This document shows, in pieces, positions 34,081 to 44,800 of a stretch of DNA of 64,000 nt. The stretch is from Cyanophora paradoxa (lineage: Eukaryota > Glaucocystophyceae > Cyanophorales > Cyanophoraceae). Both the position numbers and the translations under genes were made by a program. The notes under the pieces were generated by a model, which saw nothing but the letters and a program-made list of their open reading frames with translations, ran no database searches and was not told where the DNA came from. The stretch lies in the NCBI GenBank assembly GCA_004431415.1, contig QPMI01000478.1:124001-188000 (forward strand). The letters are read 5' to 3'. Each line of letters opens with the position of its first letter. Position 1 is the first letter of the stretch.

Positions 34081-35950
34081 GATGACCCCTGGCGACTAGA
34101 GCTTTGAGGGCGACTAAACCCACCAGCCGCTGTCATTAGCAGCAGCGGCGCGGCGCCCGCGCCCCGGCAAGGGCGACTATTTGCCGCTGTCAGCAGCCCC
34201 TGGCAACTACTACCCGCACTATCAGGCGACGAATTTTAGCGACACGAGCGAAATTTAAGCCCCGTGCCCCAGCAAGAAAAGCGACTAGATCCCATCAGCC
34301 GCTACTATTATCAGCAGGAGCAGCTATTTAGTCTGGGAAAGACGGGTCCTCCCGCCTGCCCGCCCGCCTGCGGGGCCCTGACGCGCGCGCCTTTTGGCCG
34401 CCTGCGGGGCCGCCTGCGGCAGATGGCTCGAGGCCGCCCTTCAAGTCCGCCCCCCCCTCCCATTCCCCCCCCCCCTTTCCCCCCCCCCCATCCCCGCGTC
34501 CCCTCGAGCTCTTTTCCTTACCGCCTCTCGCTCCCCTCCCCTCCTTTCCGCCCCTTCCCGCGCCCGCCCCGCCCTCCTCCTCCTCATCGTTCCCCTCCTC
34601 CTCCCCCCTCTCCCCCTCCCCCCCCCCTGACGGAGGCGGGGCGCCCGCGCAGCTCCGTATGGCCCGCCGGGACGTCTTCGAGGTGGCCCCCAACTTATCT
34701 TAGACGCTACGTTGACTAGCTTATCTAATCTAACTCAATAAGTTATCGAACTCAATAAGACGGTTCTCCACCTCCGAGTTTTCCGCCGGGACGTCTTCGT
34801 GGTTAAAAAGCCGCCAAGTTTGCTTAGATAGAGTCCGACCCCGGCCCGAGGTGGCCCCGGACCTCTACCCCTCCAGCCCGGCCCCCCCCCCCCCCCCCCC
34901 CCCAACGCCCCCCCACGCCCCGAACCAGCACCGCCGCCTCCTCCTCCTCGTCCTCTACCCTGCGCTCGCCGGCCGCGCCGCCGCCCGTCACGCCCGGGCG
35001 GCGGCTCCGCAGCTAAGTTGACTAATTAAATAACTAACTCGGCTGGTCAACTTATTTTAGACGCTTAGTTAACTGACTACACTAAATATATATCCATTCG
35101 TTTTAATACTAGGTTATTTTTGGATTAGTTTAAAAATAGCTATAGTTGCGTTTGTCTTTATATGGGTTCGTAACTAAGCTGGCGGCGGCCCCGCAGCTGG
35201 CGGGGCGGACGCTTATATAACTAACTAAGTTATCCCTAAGTTATCTAACTTGAAACTTATATAATCAACTTATCTAGAAACCTGCCCTAAGTTATCTAAC
35301 TTAATTAGAAACTTATATAATCAACTTATCTATCCTGGCGGGGCCGCTCGCCGCAGCTCGCGGAGCGGACGCTGGCGCTCTCGCGGGCGGCGCACGCCCG
35401 CCGCGACCTCGCCGAGGCCGCCGCCGCCCTCCTCGCCCCCGCCTGGTGCGCTCGAGCTCGGCGCTTGGAGCTTAGAGGGGGCGTAGAGCTCGTAGAGTGG
35501 GGCCGCCCCCGCCCGCCTCGCCCCCGCCTGGTCCGCACCGGGCCGGGGCCTCGGCCGGTGGATGAGCTCAAGCGGGCCGGGCTCAGCCTCGGATGGCTTC
35601 GCGGAGATCGCGGCCGGCCCGACTGGATTAAACGAAGCTTAGAACGTACATAACTCGGAGCTGCTACGCTCCGGTGGCGCCCGGAGGCTTTCTGACGGGG
35701 GGCGCCCCCGGGGGCGGCCTCAGGGCGGAGGCAGCCGCGGAGGAAGGGGCGGCGGGCTCGCACGGGGCCCCCGCCACGCCGTCCAAGGGTCCGCCCTCCC
35801 CCAACCTCACCCGCCCTCCATATCCTTCGAGGTCAAGAGAGACTCACAGCTGATCTCGCGCCGTCTTGGGCTCTAGATCCGATCCGAGTAATATTTAGAG
35901 CCGTCCAGAGATCTGAAGAGCGGGCCGCGCAGGGACGCCCGCCAAGGGAC
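34081..35950 (+). CDS. Hypothetical multi-exon region with AT-rich intron-like inserts
   Basis: Short coding-like pieces, LRMARRDVFE (about 34650-34682), VAPDLYPSSP (about 34852-34882) and LAERTLALSRAAHARRDLAEAAAALLAPAW (about 35356-35445), are separated by AT-rich sequence. Pieces from 35680 on are Gly/Ala-rich. They are most simply further exons of the gene upstream. About 34440-34630 is a C/T tract. Function unknown, exon limits approximate. Confidence 0.35.
34683..34850. repeat. AT-rich insert flanked by a 12-bp direct repeat
   Basis: CGAGGTGGCCCC occurs at about 34679-34690 and again at about 34847-34858. Between them lies AT-rich sequence (TTATCTAATCTAACTCAATAAG...) plus a second copy of CCGCCGGGACGTCTTCG at about 34783-34799. 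Reading straight across the duplication joins coding-like DVFE to VAPDLYP. Confidence 0.5.
35010..35350. repeat. AT-rich inserts with TTATCTAACTT repeats, flanked by near-duplicates
   Basis: GCAGCTGGCGGGGCGGACGCT (about 35195-35215) and GCAGCTCGCGGAGCGGACGCT (about 35354-35374) flank an AT-rich stretch. Inside, AACTTATATAATCAACTTATCTA occurs twice (about 35250 and 35310), separated by CCTGCCCTAAGTTATC. A further AT-rich stretch precedes it from about 35010. Confidence 0.5.
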
Positions 35951-35980
35951 CCGCCTCGTTCCTCCCCGCCGGCGCCCTCC

Positions 35981-38196
35981 TTGCCACCGTCGCCAGCGGG
36001 CCCCGCCGCAGGGTGCGTCCCCCCCCTCCCACGCCCGATCTACGGCTTAGAAGCTCCAGCTCACACGAGCGCAGGGGAAGCGCAAGGGCGGCGGCGGGGG
36101 CCGGCCGCCCTTCCCCGAGTACTACGAGAGCCCCGAGGCGGGAGGAGGAGGGGCGGAGGCGGAGGCCGAGGAGGAGCTGCGGGCGGTGCCGTTCTCGCTG
36201 GCGGGGGCGGGCCCCGAGCCCGAGGCGCCGGCGCCCGCAGCGGAGGAGGAGGAGGCCGCAGGCCAGGCCGAGGGCGCGGCAGCGGCAGCGGCTGTCGAGG
36301 CTTTGTCGTTAGCGCCGGCGGCGGAGAAGGCGCCGCAGGCGCCGCCAGCGGCAGGCGCCGCATCGGAGGCGGAAGCTCAGCCACCGGCGCCGGCGCCGCA
36401 GCCGAAGGACGCGGCGGAAGAGCCGCCGGAGCCGCCCGCGGGCGGCCCGCAGGCCCCTCCCGAGCGCGGCGGAGGGGCACCGGCCGGGGGGCCGCGGCGG
36501 GCGCCGCCGGAGCCGCCGCGGGTCCATTGGAGCTGGAGGGGCGACGGAGGAGGCGGGGGCGGGGCCGGGGCCGGCAGCCGGGGCGCCGGCGGCGGCCCAG
36601 GCGTGGCCTTGGCCGCGGGCCGCGGGCGGGGGCGGGGCGCGGCGGGCGGGGCGGGGCCGGCTGCATCGACGCGGCGGCAGACGCGACGGAGGCGGCCCGC
36701 GCGGCGGAGGCCGAAGCCGCCGCGTGGGCCGAAGAGATGGCGTACCCTCCCCACGCCCCGCGGCCCGCGCCGGCCCGCTCGCGCGCCTTCCACACGGGCC
36801 TTTCCGAGGGGGGCGTACCCCTCGAGCCCTCCCCGACGCCCTCGCCCCCCGCCGCGCCCACCGCCCCGGCCCCGACCTCGCCCCCCGCCCCCTCCGGGGC
36901 TTGGGCGCGACACCTCGTACCCCCCTCCACTCAGGCCCGCCACCGAGGCCGGCGGGGCGCCCCGCGGTACCCTCTCATTGTCTCGCTTACCCCCGCGTTT
37001 CCTCCCTTACGCCTTAGCAGCGAACCCCGAACGGAGTGGCGGCGCAAGAGCGAACCCGGCAGCGGCGAGGCCCCCGCGGGTGCTTCCCCTCGTACCCCGC
37101 CCCCGCTCCCGCCCCGCCCTGCACAGGTTCAGCTCACGACGGCCGGCAGGCCGGGGGGCGCCTGGCGCCGGGCTCTGGCGGGCCGAGGGGGGCGCCCCGG
37201 CTCCGCGCCCCCCGGTCGGACCGCCTTCAGAGCCCGCGGTCGAAGCCGTCGGCGGGCCCGAAGCGGCCGCGTCCCCCGCGCCGGCGGCGCCGGCCGCGGC
37301 CCCCGAGATGCCGGCCTCGCCCCGGAATTCGAGCCCGGGCGGGGCATGGCCGGGGCGGCGGCGGCGGCGTGGGCGGTGGCGGAGGCGGAGCCGGCGGCGG
37401 CGGAGGCGGAGGAACGGTCCCCTTGGGAGGCGGCCGGCCTCGGCCTCGTGGGCCCCGGCGCGCCCGCCTCGCCCCCCCGCTTCGCGCCCGAGGAGGCGGA
37501 GGCGGTCCCCCCGGAGGCCGCTGTACCCCTGGAGGGGGAGGAGGGGGAGGAGGCTTCGGTACCCCCGGAGGAGGAGGCGGAGGGGGTACCCCTGGGGTTC
37601 GGGGGGGCGGACGCGGAGGAGGGGGCGGGCCGGGGGCCGCCCTCGCCCCCCGCGGCCCTACCCCTCCCGCCCCCGCCGCCCGCCCCCCCGGGGGGATGGA
37701 CCCTGGACGTCCTCCAGCCGCCATTCCGCCTACCCCCGCCCTATACGTACGCGGTACCCGCCGCCCCGCCGCCCCAGCGGCTGCACCCGTACCCCTGGCA
37801 CCCGTACGGGCCCGGCCCCGTACCGGTGGTGCTGGCCCCCACGGCCCGCGGCGTCGCCCCCCCGGCGCCCTTCCGCCTCGTGCCGCAGTACGGCGTACCT
37901 CCGCCGGCTCCGGCAGGCGCCAGCCCCGGCCGGGCCCCCGTCCCGCAGGCGGCTCCGCCTGGTGCACCCCAAGGGTCGGGCGCTCTGGTCGGCTCTCCAG
38001 GCCCCGCCCAGCCGCAGGTGCGATCCTTGCGATTGACGTACTTTGTCTCGTTTTGCTTCCGCGCTGACCCGAACCCGCCCCGCAGATGGTAATCTTCTAC
38101 CCGCCCGTACCCGTCCATGTACCCCCCGGGTCGCCTGCCGCCGCCGCCGCCGCCGCCGCGGCAGCCGCCGCCGCCGCCGCCCCTCTGCGGCGCCCG
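35981..38196 (+). CDS. Pro/Ala/Glu/Gly-rich protein, 3' part of the plus-strand gene
   Basis: Coding-like frames: about 36066-36680 (GKRKGGGGGRPPFPEYYESPE, then acidic Ala/Glu/Pro repeats), about 36660-36990 (ATEAARAAEAEAAAWAEEMAYPP) and about 37340-38017 (acidic, then Pro-rich with PPPQRLHPYPWHPYGPGPVPVV). A clean 66-nt intron (38018-38083, GTGCGA...CCCGCAG) joins PAQPQ to MVIFYPPVPVHVPPGSP, after which a run of 15 or so Ala leads to LRRP and the stop at about 38194-38196. Low complexity prevents any functional call. Long overlapping frames exist on both strands here because of GC content; I chose this strand because of the intron and the residue patterns. Confidence 0.45.
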
Positions 38197-38675
38197 TGAT
38201 CACATTATGAGAGCCCCAGGCCTAGGGCGTGGGCCCCGCGCCCATCCCCGTTCGAACAACAGCTGGCTACAGCGCTCGATTCCCGCTTTTCTGGGCTATA
38301 GCTACCAGGTCTTCAATTCGCTTCATCTGTACATATATAGTCAATCCTGCGATTGGACGTCGACTTATTTAATTTCTTCTTTGTGTTCGCAATTGTTGTA
38401 AGTGGCGCCGGGCCCTCGCATGAAATCTAGACTTGGATCTAGAAATTTTACGCCCTATGGCCATCCATTTTCCCGAAATTCTCCGCCCCATGACCGTGCC
38501 CCTCAGTAGCAGCTTCCTTTCCTCGTTTCGATACGTTCCTTCTTCTGGTCCTAGCTGTCTAAATACATAAGAATACTAAATGACCACACTTGCATATAAG
38601 TAACACGCACTAAGATCTATTTACGGAGATCGTAAGCCCGCATCACCTGGCACGCTGCCACATGTCCAGTGCGCC
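38197..38675. other. Intergenic space between convergent genes
   Basis: AT-richer sequence between the plus-strand Pro-rich gene and the minus-strand membrane protein gene. I see no gene; it should hold both 3' untranslated regions. Confidence 0.4.
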
Positions 38676-38894
38676 TCATAGGCGAGTCACGAACACGGCG
38701 CGATCGTCTGCTGTTCCGCTCGAGCCCGCGCGCTTCGCCTTCGGATTCCCCTGTGATTTCCGGCTGTCGCGGGTCGCCGACCGGCCGCTCCTGAGCGCCC
38801 CCGCCACCAGAACGCCCACCGCGAGCGCAACGGCGATCCCGCCGGTGATGATAAACAGCTTCATCATCTGGGCGATCGCGACAGTCATGAGCAC
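38676..38894 (-). CDS. C-terminal membrane helix and cytoplasmic tail exon
   Basis: KLFIITGGIAVALAVGVLVAGAL is a single strong hydrophobic segment, followed by a basic tail (RSGRSATRDSRKSQGNPKAKR) and a stop at 38676. The positive charge after the helix fits a type I protein with a cytoplasmic C-terminus. Upstream, 39477-39172 encodes a beta-rich linker (YALQVELLPGDALRVVLMS). Confidence 0.65.
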   Translation of the reverse strand: MLMTVAIAQMMKLFIITGGIAVALAVGVLVAGALRSGRSATRDSRKSQGNPKAKRAGSSGTADDRAVFVTRL

Positions 38895-41800
38895 GCTGAA
38901 TCCGCGAACTCGGGCGCGTTATTATTCTCAAATTGCGCGTACCTTTCCCTCCGCGTCCTGTCCGCTGCTTTGTGCCTTCGAATTCGCGTCTTCGGCCACG
39001 GCGAGGTTGACAGCCCTCAAGGCCGCGTCGGCCGTGTCGGGCGGCTCCGCTGCGCCGCCGTCCTCGGTCCCGCCGCTCGGGGCGCTCGGGGGCCCCGCGT
39101 CCGACCAGACGACGGCCTGGCGTCCCGATCACAATCTCGCAATTGACTTCGCCAAAAACCCACTCACATTCCTAAAGATGATCGGGGGGAAGGCGCCCGT
39201 GGGGCTCTGGATGCGCAGGTCGTAGGGCACTCCACTGGAGAACTGCCGAGAGGCCCGCCGGCGGCCCTGCTGGCCCTGCCGCAGCGCGGGGACCTCTGCT
39301 CTGTGTCAGAATCGAGTGCCGCAGTTTCGGGAGGGGGCGCGCACTGAATCGGACTCGCTGGTCGGGCAGCACCGTCGCGTGCACTTCGATCGTTTCGATC
39401 AGCCCGGCGGCGCCGTTGCTCATAAGCACGACCCGCAAGGCGTCGCCCGGCAAAAGCTCGACCTGAAGCGCGTACACAATTATAAACGCGCGCCGTTGCA
39501 GGGCACACTCGAATTACACCGAGGCACCGGAAGGCCCTCCAAAGCCACGATGACGAAATCGCTGGGGGACTGCAGCCGGGCCGTTTAAGATTATAATTAG
39601 GCAATGAAGCCGAGCAGAAGCTTAGAATTGATCTGATCGACGCACGTCCCGCGAGACTTGGAGGAGGGGCGCCGGTAGCGAGACGGAGATCGTGTCCCCG
39701 TCCACCAGGGCTGTCATCGAGCCCGTCTCCACCGTCTGCTCTCCGACTTTGATGGACCCGACGCTCACGTTCGCTGGAATGGGAGGCGGCGGGACGGGCG
39801 CTGTGATCGGGCCCGGGGATGGCGTCGGCGTCGCGAGCCCGGGCGGCGCTGCCGCTCCGGATGCGACGTCGCTGCCTCGACCCGAGCTGTTCGCTTGGAG
39901 CGAACGCGTGCGAGCGATGGCCTGCGCCCTCCGGTCCTGCCCGTAATGCAGCGTGACCGTACACGTGATCAGGTACTGCTGCAGCTGGCTCGGGAGTCCC
40001 GTCACGTTCACTGCCTGCACGGCCTCCGCTGCTATCGGGACGTCCAAGACGACGGCAGAGCTTGTCGCTCCACCCCCCGCGCAGCTGACTGTTAGATTCG
40101 TGTAGACGGGCGTGTCCACCGCCCCGTCAGGCGAGACGCTCCACGCGATAGCTGATGTCGCGACTGCAGTCGCAGACACGGGCGCCACGGTGAAGTTGAG
40201 CGAGCCGTCCAGCACCTCCCGAGAAGGAGCTGTTGATTGCTTTTAGCCAATCGCAAACGCGGGATATTGAAGATGTAGCTGATTTATTTGGCGATTCAAT
40301 ACTCAAGATGAAGCTGATATTTTAGGTGATTCACGGTGTCTGCGCAATAGTCCGCGTGCAAATATACTTATGCACCTGCGGGCACTTCGCAGACGCTCGC
40401 GTTCGTCTGTTGCCGAAGCTCCGCCAGAGCAGTTGCATTTCTTTCCACGCCGACGTAGCTCAGCGTGCCATTGCAAACGTAAGATACGCCCGCCGACAGC
40501 GCAGGCACAGCGATCTCCATGTCGATGGCCGAGTATGTCGTCGAATTTAACTGACCCAAGTTGCCAAGGACGACTTGAGGGACGACAAGGACGATGCTGT
40601 ACGTCTGCGTGCCTCCAGGGGCTGCACATGCGACGGCCAAGTTCTCGTACCGGGGCGGAATGCATGCCCCCTCTGCCGGAAGCCATGCGGCTGATACAGA
40701 AATCGCGTCGTATTTAATGTTGGGGGTGGTGTGGCTTGGGCATGCGACGACGAGATCGGCGGGCGTGCAGAAACGCGCTGCAAACGCACGGCAGAACGTT
40801 TTAGCCGGCTCGCGCGAACGATCGCAAGATTTTGCTCACCGGGAACGAGCGTCGTGGCGTTGGTGGCTGTGCTCTGCAGCAACCCACCCGTCCCGTAGAA
40901 GAGGGTCGCGTTGCAATGCACTGTCTGGTCCTCGACGGAGGGTGCGAACCCCGCTAGCTGGAGGGTGACTCCCTCCACGGCTGTCGCAGCGGCGGGGACG
41001 TCTTTCAGCAGCGCCCTCCGAGTCTCGTTCCCGGAATAGCACACGACAGTGACGTTTGAGTACACGGGGGTTTTAACGTGGCCCGGCGAGATTGCCCATG
41101 AGAGCCCAGTGACGTTGAGAGATGTGATTGATGTGGAAACGATTTGCAGAACCAGAGAACCGTCGAGCACGGTCTTATCTGGTACTACGACAATAGTACA
41201 GTAAGCATGTGCACCATTTCGGATCCTTCGATGGAAAAGGCGCTGCGCTGCGTACCTTGTACATAGGCCGACGCGACAGCAACAGACACGTCGGACGCGT
41301 TGGAATTCACGCCTGTTGCGTACTCAAGAATTGCGATGCAGACGAAACTTGACTCCAAGACGTCCTGCAAGCCTGCAATGGTGACAGGACTCGCCTCGCT
41401 CGCACCGGTTGCAATTTCGCCAGGTAGAACAGCAATCACGGGTGTACTGTCCGCTGCACCAGTGCAGCTGATTGTTAGATTTGTGTAAACAGGCGTGTCC
41501 ACCGCCCCGTCTGCCGACAAGCTCCACGCGATAGCTGATGTCATAATCGCATTTGCAGATGCGGCAGACACAGTAAAGTTGAGTGACCCGTCAAGAACAA
41601 CTCGCGGGGGAGCTGCGATTTCGAATGCGCATGCGCGTCGTCAGTCGAGCTCGAAAGCTTCTGTTGCTGGTTCATAAAATGAAACCCACCTGCAGGCACG
41701 TTGCACACGCTCGCATTCTCCTGTTGCAAAGTAACCACTGCATTGGCGTCGTATCTGACACCAGCGTACTGCAGTGTTCCATTGCAAACGTAGGATACGC

Positions 41801-44800
41801 TCATAGACAGCGGGGGCACAGTGACTGCCAGGAATGCAGTGAGGTCGTTGTCAGCGACTCGAGCGGCCGACGTAGTCGACGAATAGATCTCTGAGCCTTC
41901 CGAGCCTAATGGGGTGCATGCGACAGCGAGCGTCTCGTATTTCGGCGTGATGCACTCCGTCTGCGGCGCGCGCCAAGTGGCCGATGTCGGAATGGAGTCG
42001 GGCTTGATGTCTCGAAAAGTGCGGCCGGGGCATGCCACGACAAGGTCGCGTGGCACGCAGAAAGCAGCTGCAAGCACGATCGTGAACGATACGTATCAAA
42101 TTAAAGGAACACCGTCGTTGTATTCCATCGCAGTGAATGGGATCCCTTTTTAAAATTTGCGTACCACGTATGGAAGTGGTGGAGTTCGTCGCCACGGCCT
42201 GCAGCTGCCCCGCCGCCCCGTAATAGAGCGTCGCCGTGCATCGCACGGTCTGGGCCTCCGTGCTCTGAACAAAGCCATCGATGCGCAGGGTCCGTTCCAC
42301 TTCGTCGACGGCAGTCTGCATCGGCGAGATGGCTTTTGCAGCGCCTGTCCGCGTCGCGCCCCCCCACTCGCAGGAGACGGTCAGGTTCGCGTAGACGGGA
42401 GTGTCGTGGCGGCCGCTGGAGACGGCCCACGCAAAGCCGGAGACGACGACGGAAGAGATCGAGGCGGGCGCGACCTGGAAAGAGAGCGTCCCAGGAAGCA
42501 CCGTTCGGTCGGGAGCTGCACGTGCTCATAAGCATCAGAATTCGGAGAATTTATCACAGATCAAGATTCCATGAGCAGCAAGCTTAAGTTACCTATCGCT
42601 GCCGCCCAGCCTCGCGCTGAGTAGCCGTCAGCGTACTCCAGCGTTGCCGTGCAGTTCACATCGAACGAAGTGGGGTCCGGTAGCTCTCCGACTCCGATTG
42701 CAGAGCCATACGAGGACGAGCCGGGGGCGATCGGCGCCGCCTCGCCGACGCGTCGGACTCCCCTGCACACGCACAGGACACGCAGACTGTGGAAGGTCGG
42801 AGATCCGATCTCGCCCGCCGCTGACAGGGACCAGGCGACGGAGCCGATGGAGATCGATGTCCTGTTGATGGCAGCCACCGCGAATATCAGGCTCCCCTCC
42901 ACGGCCTTGGCTGCCGGTCTCATTTTAGGTGTTGTTGACGTAATGCGAAGCGATCGCGAATCAAAAAGCTATAGCTGGCTATAGCAGCCGAATGATCTGC
43001 ATGACGTGCATTAATTAATCGGAACGCACCAGCCAGAGATGCCGTTTGTACAGCGGCCGACAAGCGCCCGAACTGCACTTCAGGATCTTGTTCGGCTACA
43101 GAAGTCACAAAATATATGGAAGAAACGCAGTTGACGGGGTAGGGATCCACGCGCTCGGGCATTCCTGCAACTACAACGTCTTCGATCGAAACGGATGCGA
43201 CCGAAACCGTCCGATTGACAGTGCTCCTCATGACCCCAAATCCCGTGCAACCGACAGTCACGTTGGCGTACACCGGCGAATCGAGCGCCAAGTCGGGCTC
43301 CGTTTGAGCTCGCCACGACATCGATGCAGCCACAAAAGATGTGGTTGTCGATGCGCTGACCACGAAAGCAAGAGATCCCGGAACCAAACCTCGTGGAGGC
43401 GCTGCGAAGAAAAGAAAATTAGATTTTCATATGCATTTTCGAATCCTTGCAATCCTCGCAGTTGCCAAGAGTGTTTATATATATGCGTATATGCGTATGC
43501 GTACCTGCTGGAACAGCGCATCTTGTCTGGTGTGTTTGCGAGCTCGTTGTTGCCTGGCTGCTGTTGAATCTAACTCCGACATATCGCAGCACCGCCCGGC
43601 AGTTGTACGCCACGCCCGCAAGCATGGGCGGAACGGAGATCGTCACAAACGTGGAGGCGGCGTTCGATGCAACTGCCCCCGCCAGCGTGCTTCGGCTGAA
43701 GCTCGCGGTCGTTGGTGCCCCGGCGGGCGGCGTGCAGGTGACAGTGACTGATTCGAATGCCGGCGGAATGCACTCGACTACAGGCGTATTCCAGGCAGTC
43801 GAAGTGGCAATCGACGTCGCATTCAGAGCAAGGCCGGTGGACCCCGGACATGAGACAGCGACATCGGCCGGCACGCAGTAAGAGGCTGCGCAAGCGGACA
43901 ATGGGCGACCGTAATTATAAGCAACGACACGCAAGTGCTCATTACGTATAAATTTTATTTGAATTGCAGAATTCAGGACGTCTGGTGCACGTGCGCACCG
44001 CGCATGGAAGCGGTGGAGTTCGTCGCCACAGCCTGCAGCTGCCCCGCCGCCCCGTAATAGAGCGTCGCCGTGCATCGCACGGTCTGGGCCTCCGTGCTCG
44101 GAACAAAGCCATCGATGCGCAGGATCCGTTCCACTTCGTCGACGGCAGTCTGCATCGGCGAGATGGCTTTTGCAGCGCCTGTCCGCGTCGCGCCCCCCCA
44201 CTCGCAGGAGACGGTCAGGTTCGCGTAGACGGGAGTGTCGTGGCGGCCGCTGGAGACGGCCCACGCAAAGCCGGAGACGACGACGGAAGAGATCGAGGCG
44301 GGCGCGACCTGGAAAGAGAGCGTCCCAGGACGAACCGTTCGGTCTGGAGCTGCGCGTGATCATGAAGCGTGAAAATTCGCCGAACCCATCAGAGATCAAG
44401 ATTCCATGAGCAGCACGTTACCTATCGCCTCCGACCAGCCTCGCGCTGAGTAGCCGTCAGCGTACTCCAGCGTTGCCGTGCAGTTCACATCGAACGAAGT
44501 GGGGTCCGGTAGCTCTCCGATTACGATTGCAGAGCCATACGAGGACGAGCCGGGGGCGATCGGCGCCGCCTCGCCGACGCGTCGGACTCCCCTGCAAACG
44601 CACAGGACACGCAGACTGTGGAAGGTCGGAGATTCGGTCTCGCCCGCCGCGGACAGGGACCAGGCGACGGAGTCGATGGAGATCGATGTCCTGTTGATGG
44701 CAGCCACCGCGAATATCAGGCTCCCCTCCACGGCCTTGGCTGTGCATGGCGTCAATGCGTATGTGAGAAAGTGAATATAATTTAAAAAACCGTAGCTGTG

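Noticed and set aside
36000-38000. Long minus-strand Pro/Arg-rich frames
   Set aside because: Shadows of GC-rich plus-strand coding sequence; the clean intron at 38018-38083 and the residue patterns favour the plus strand.
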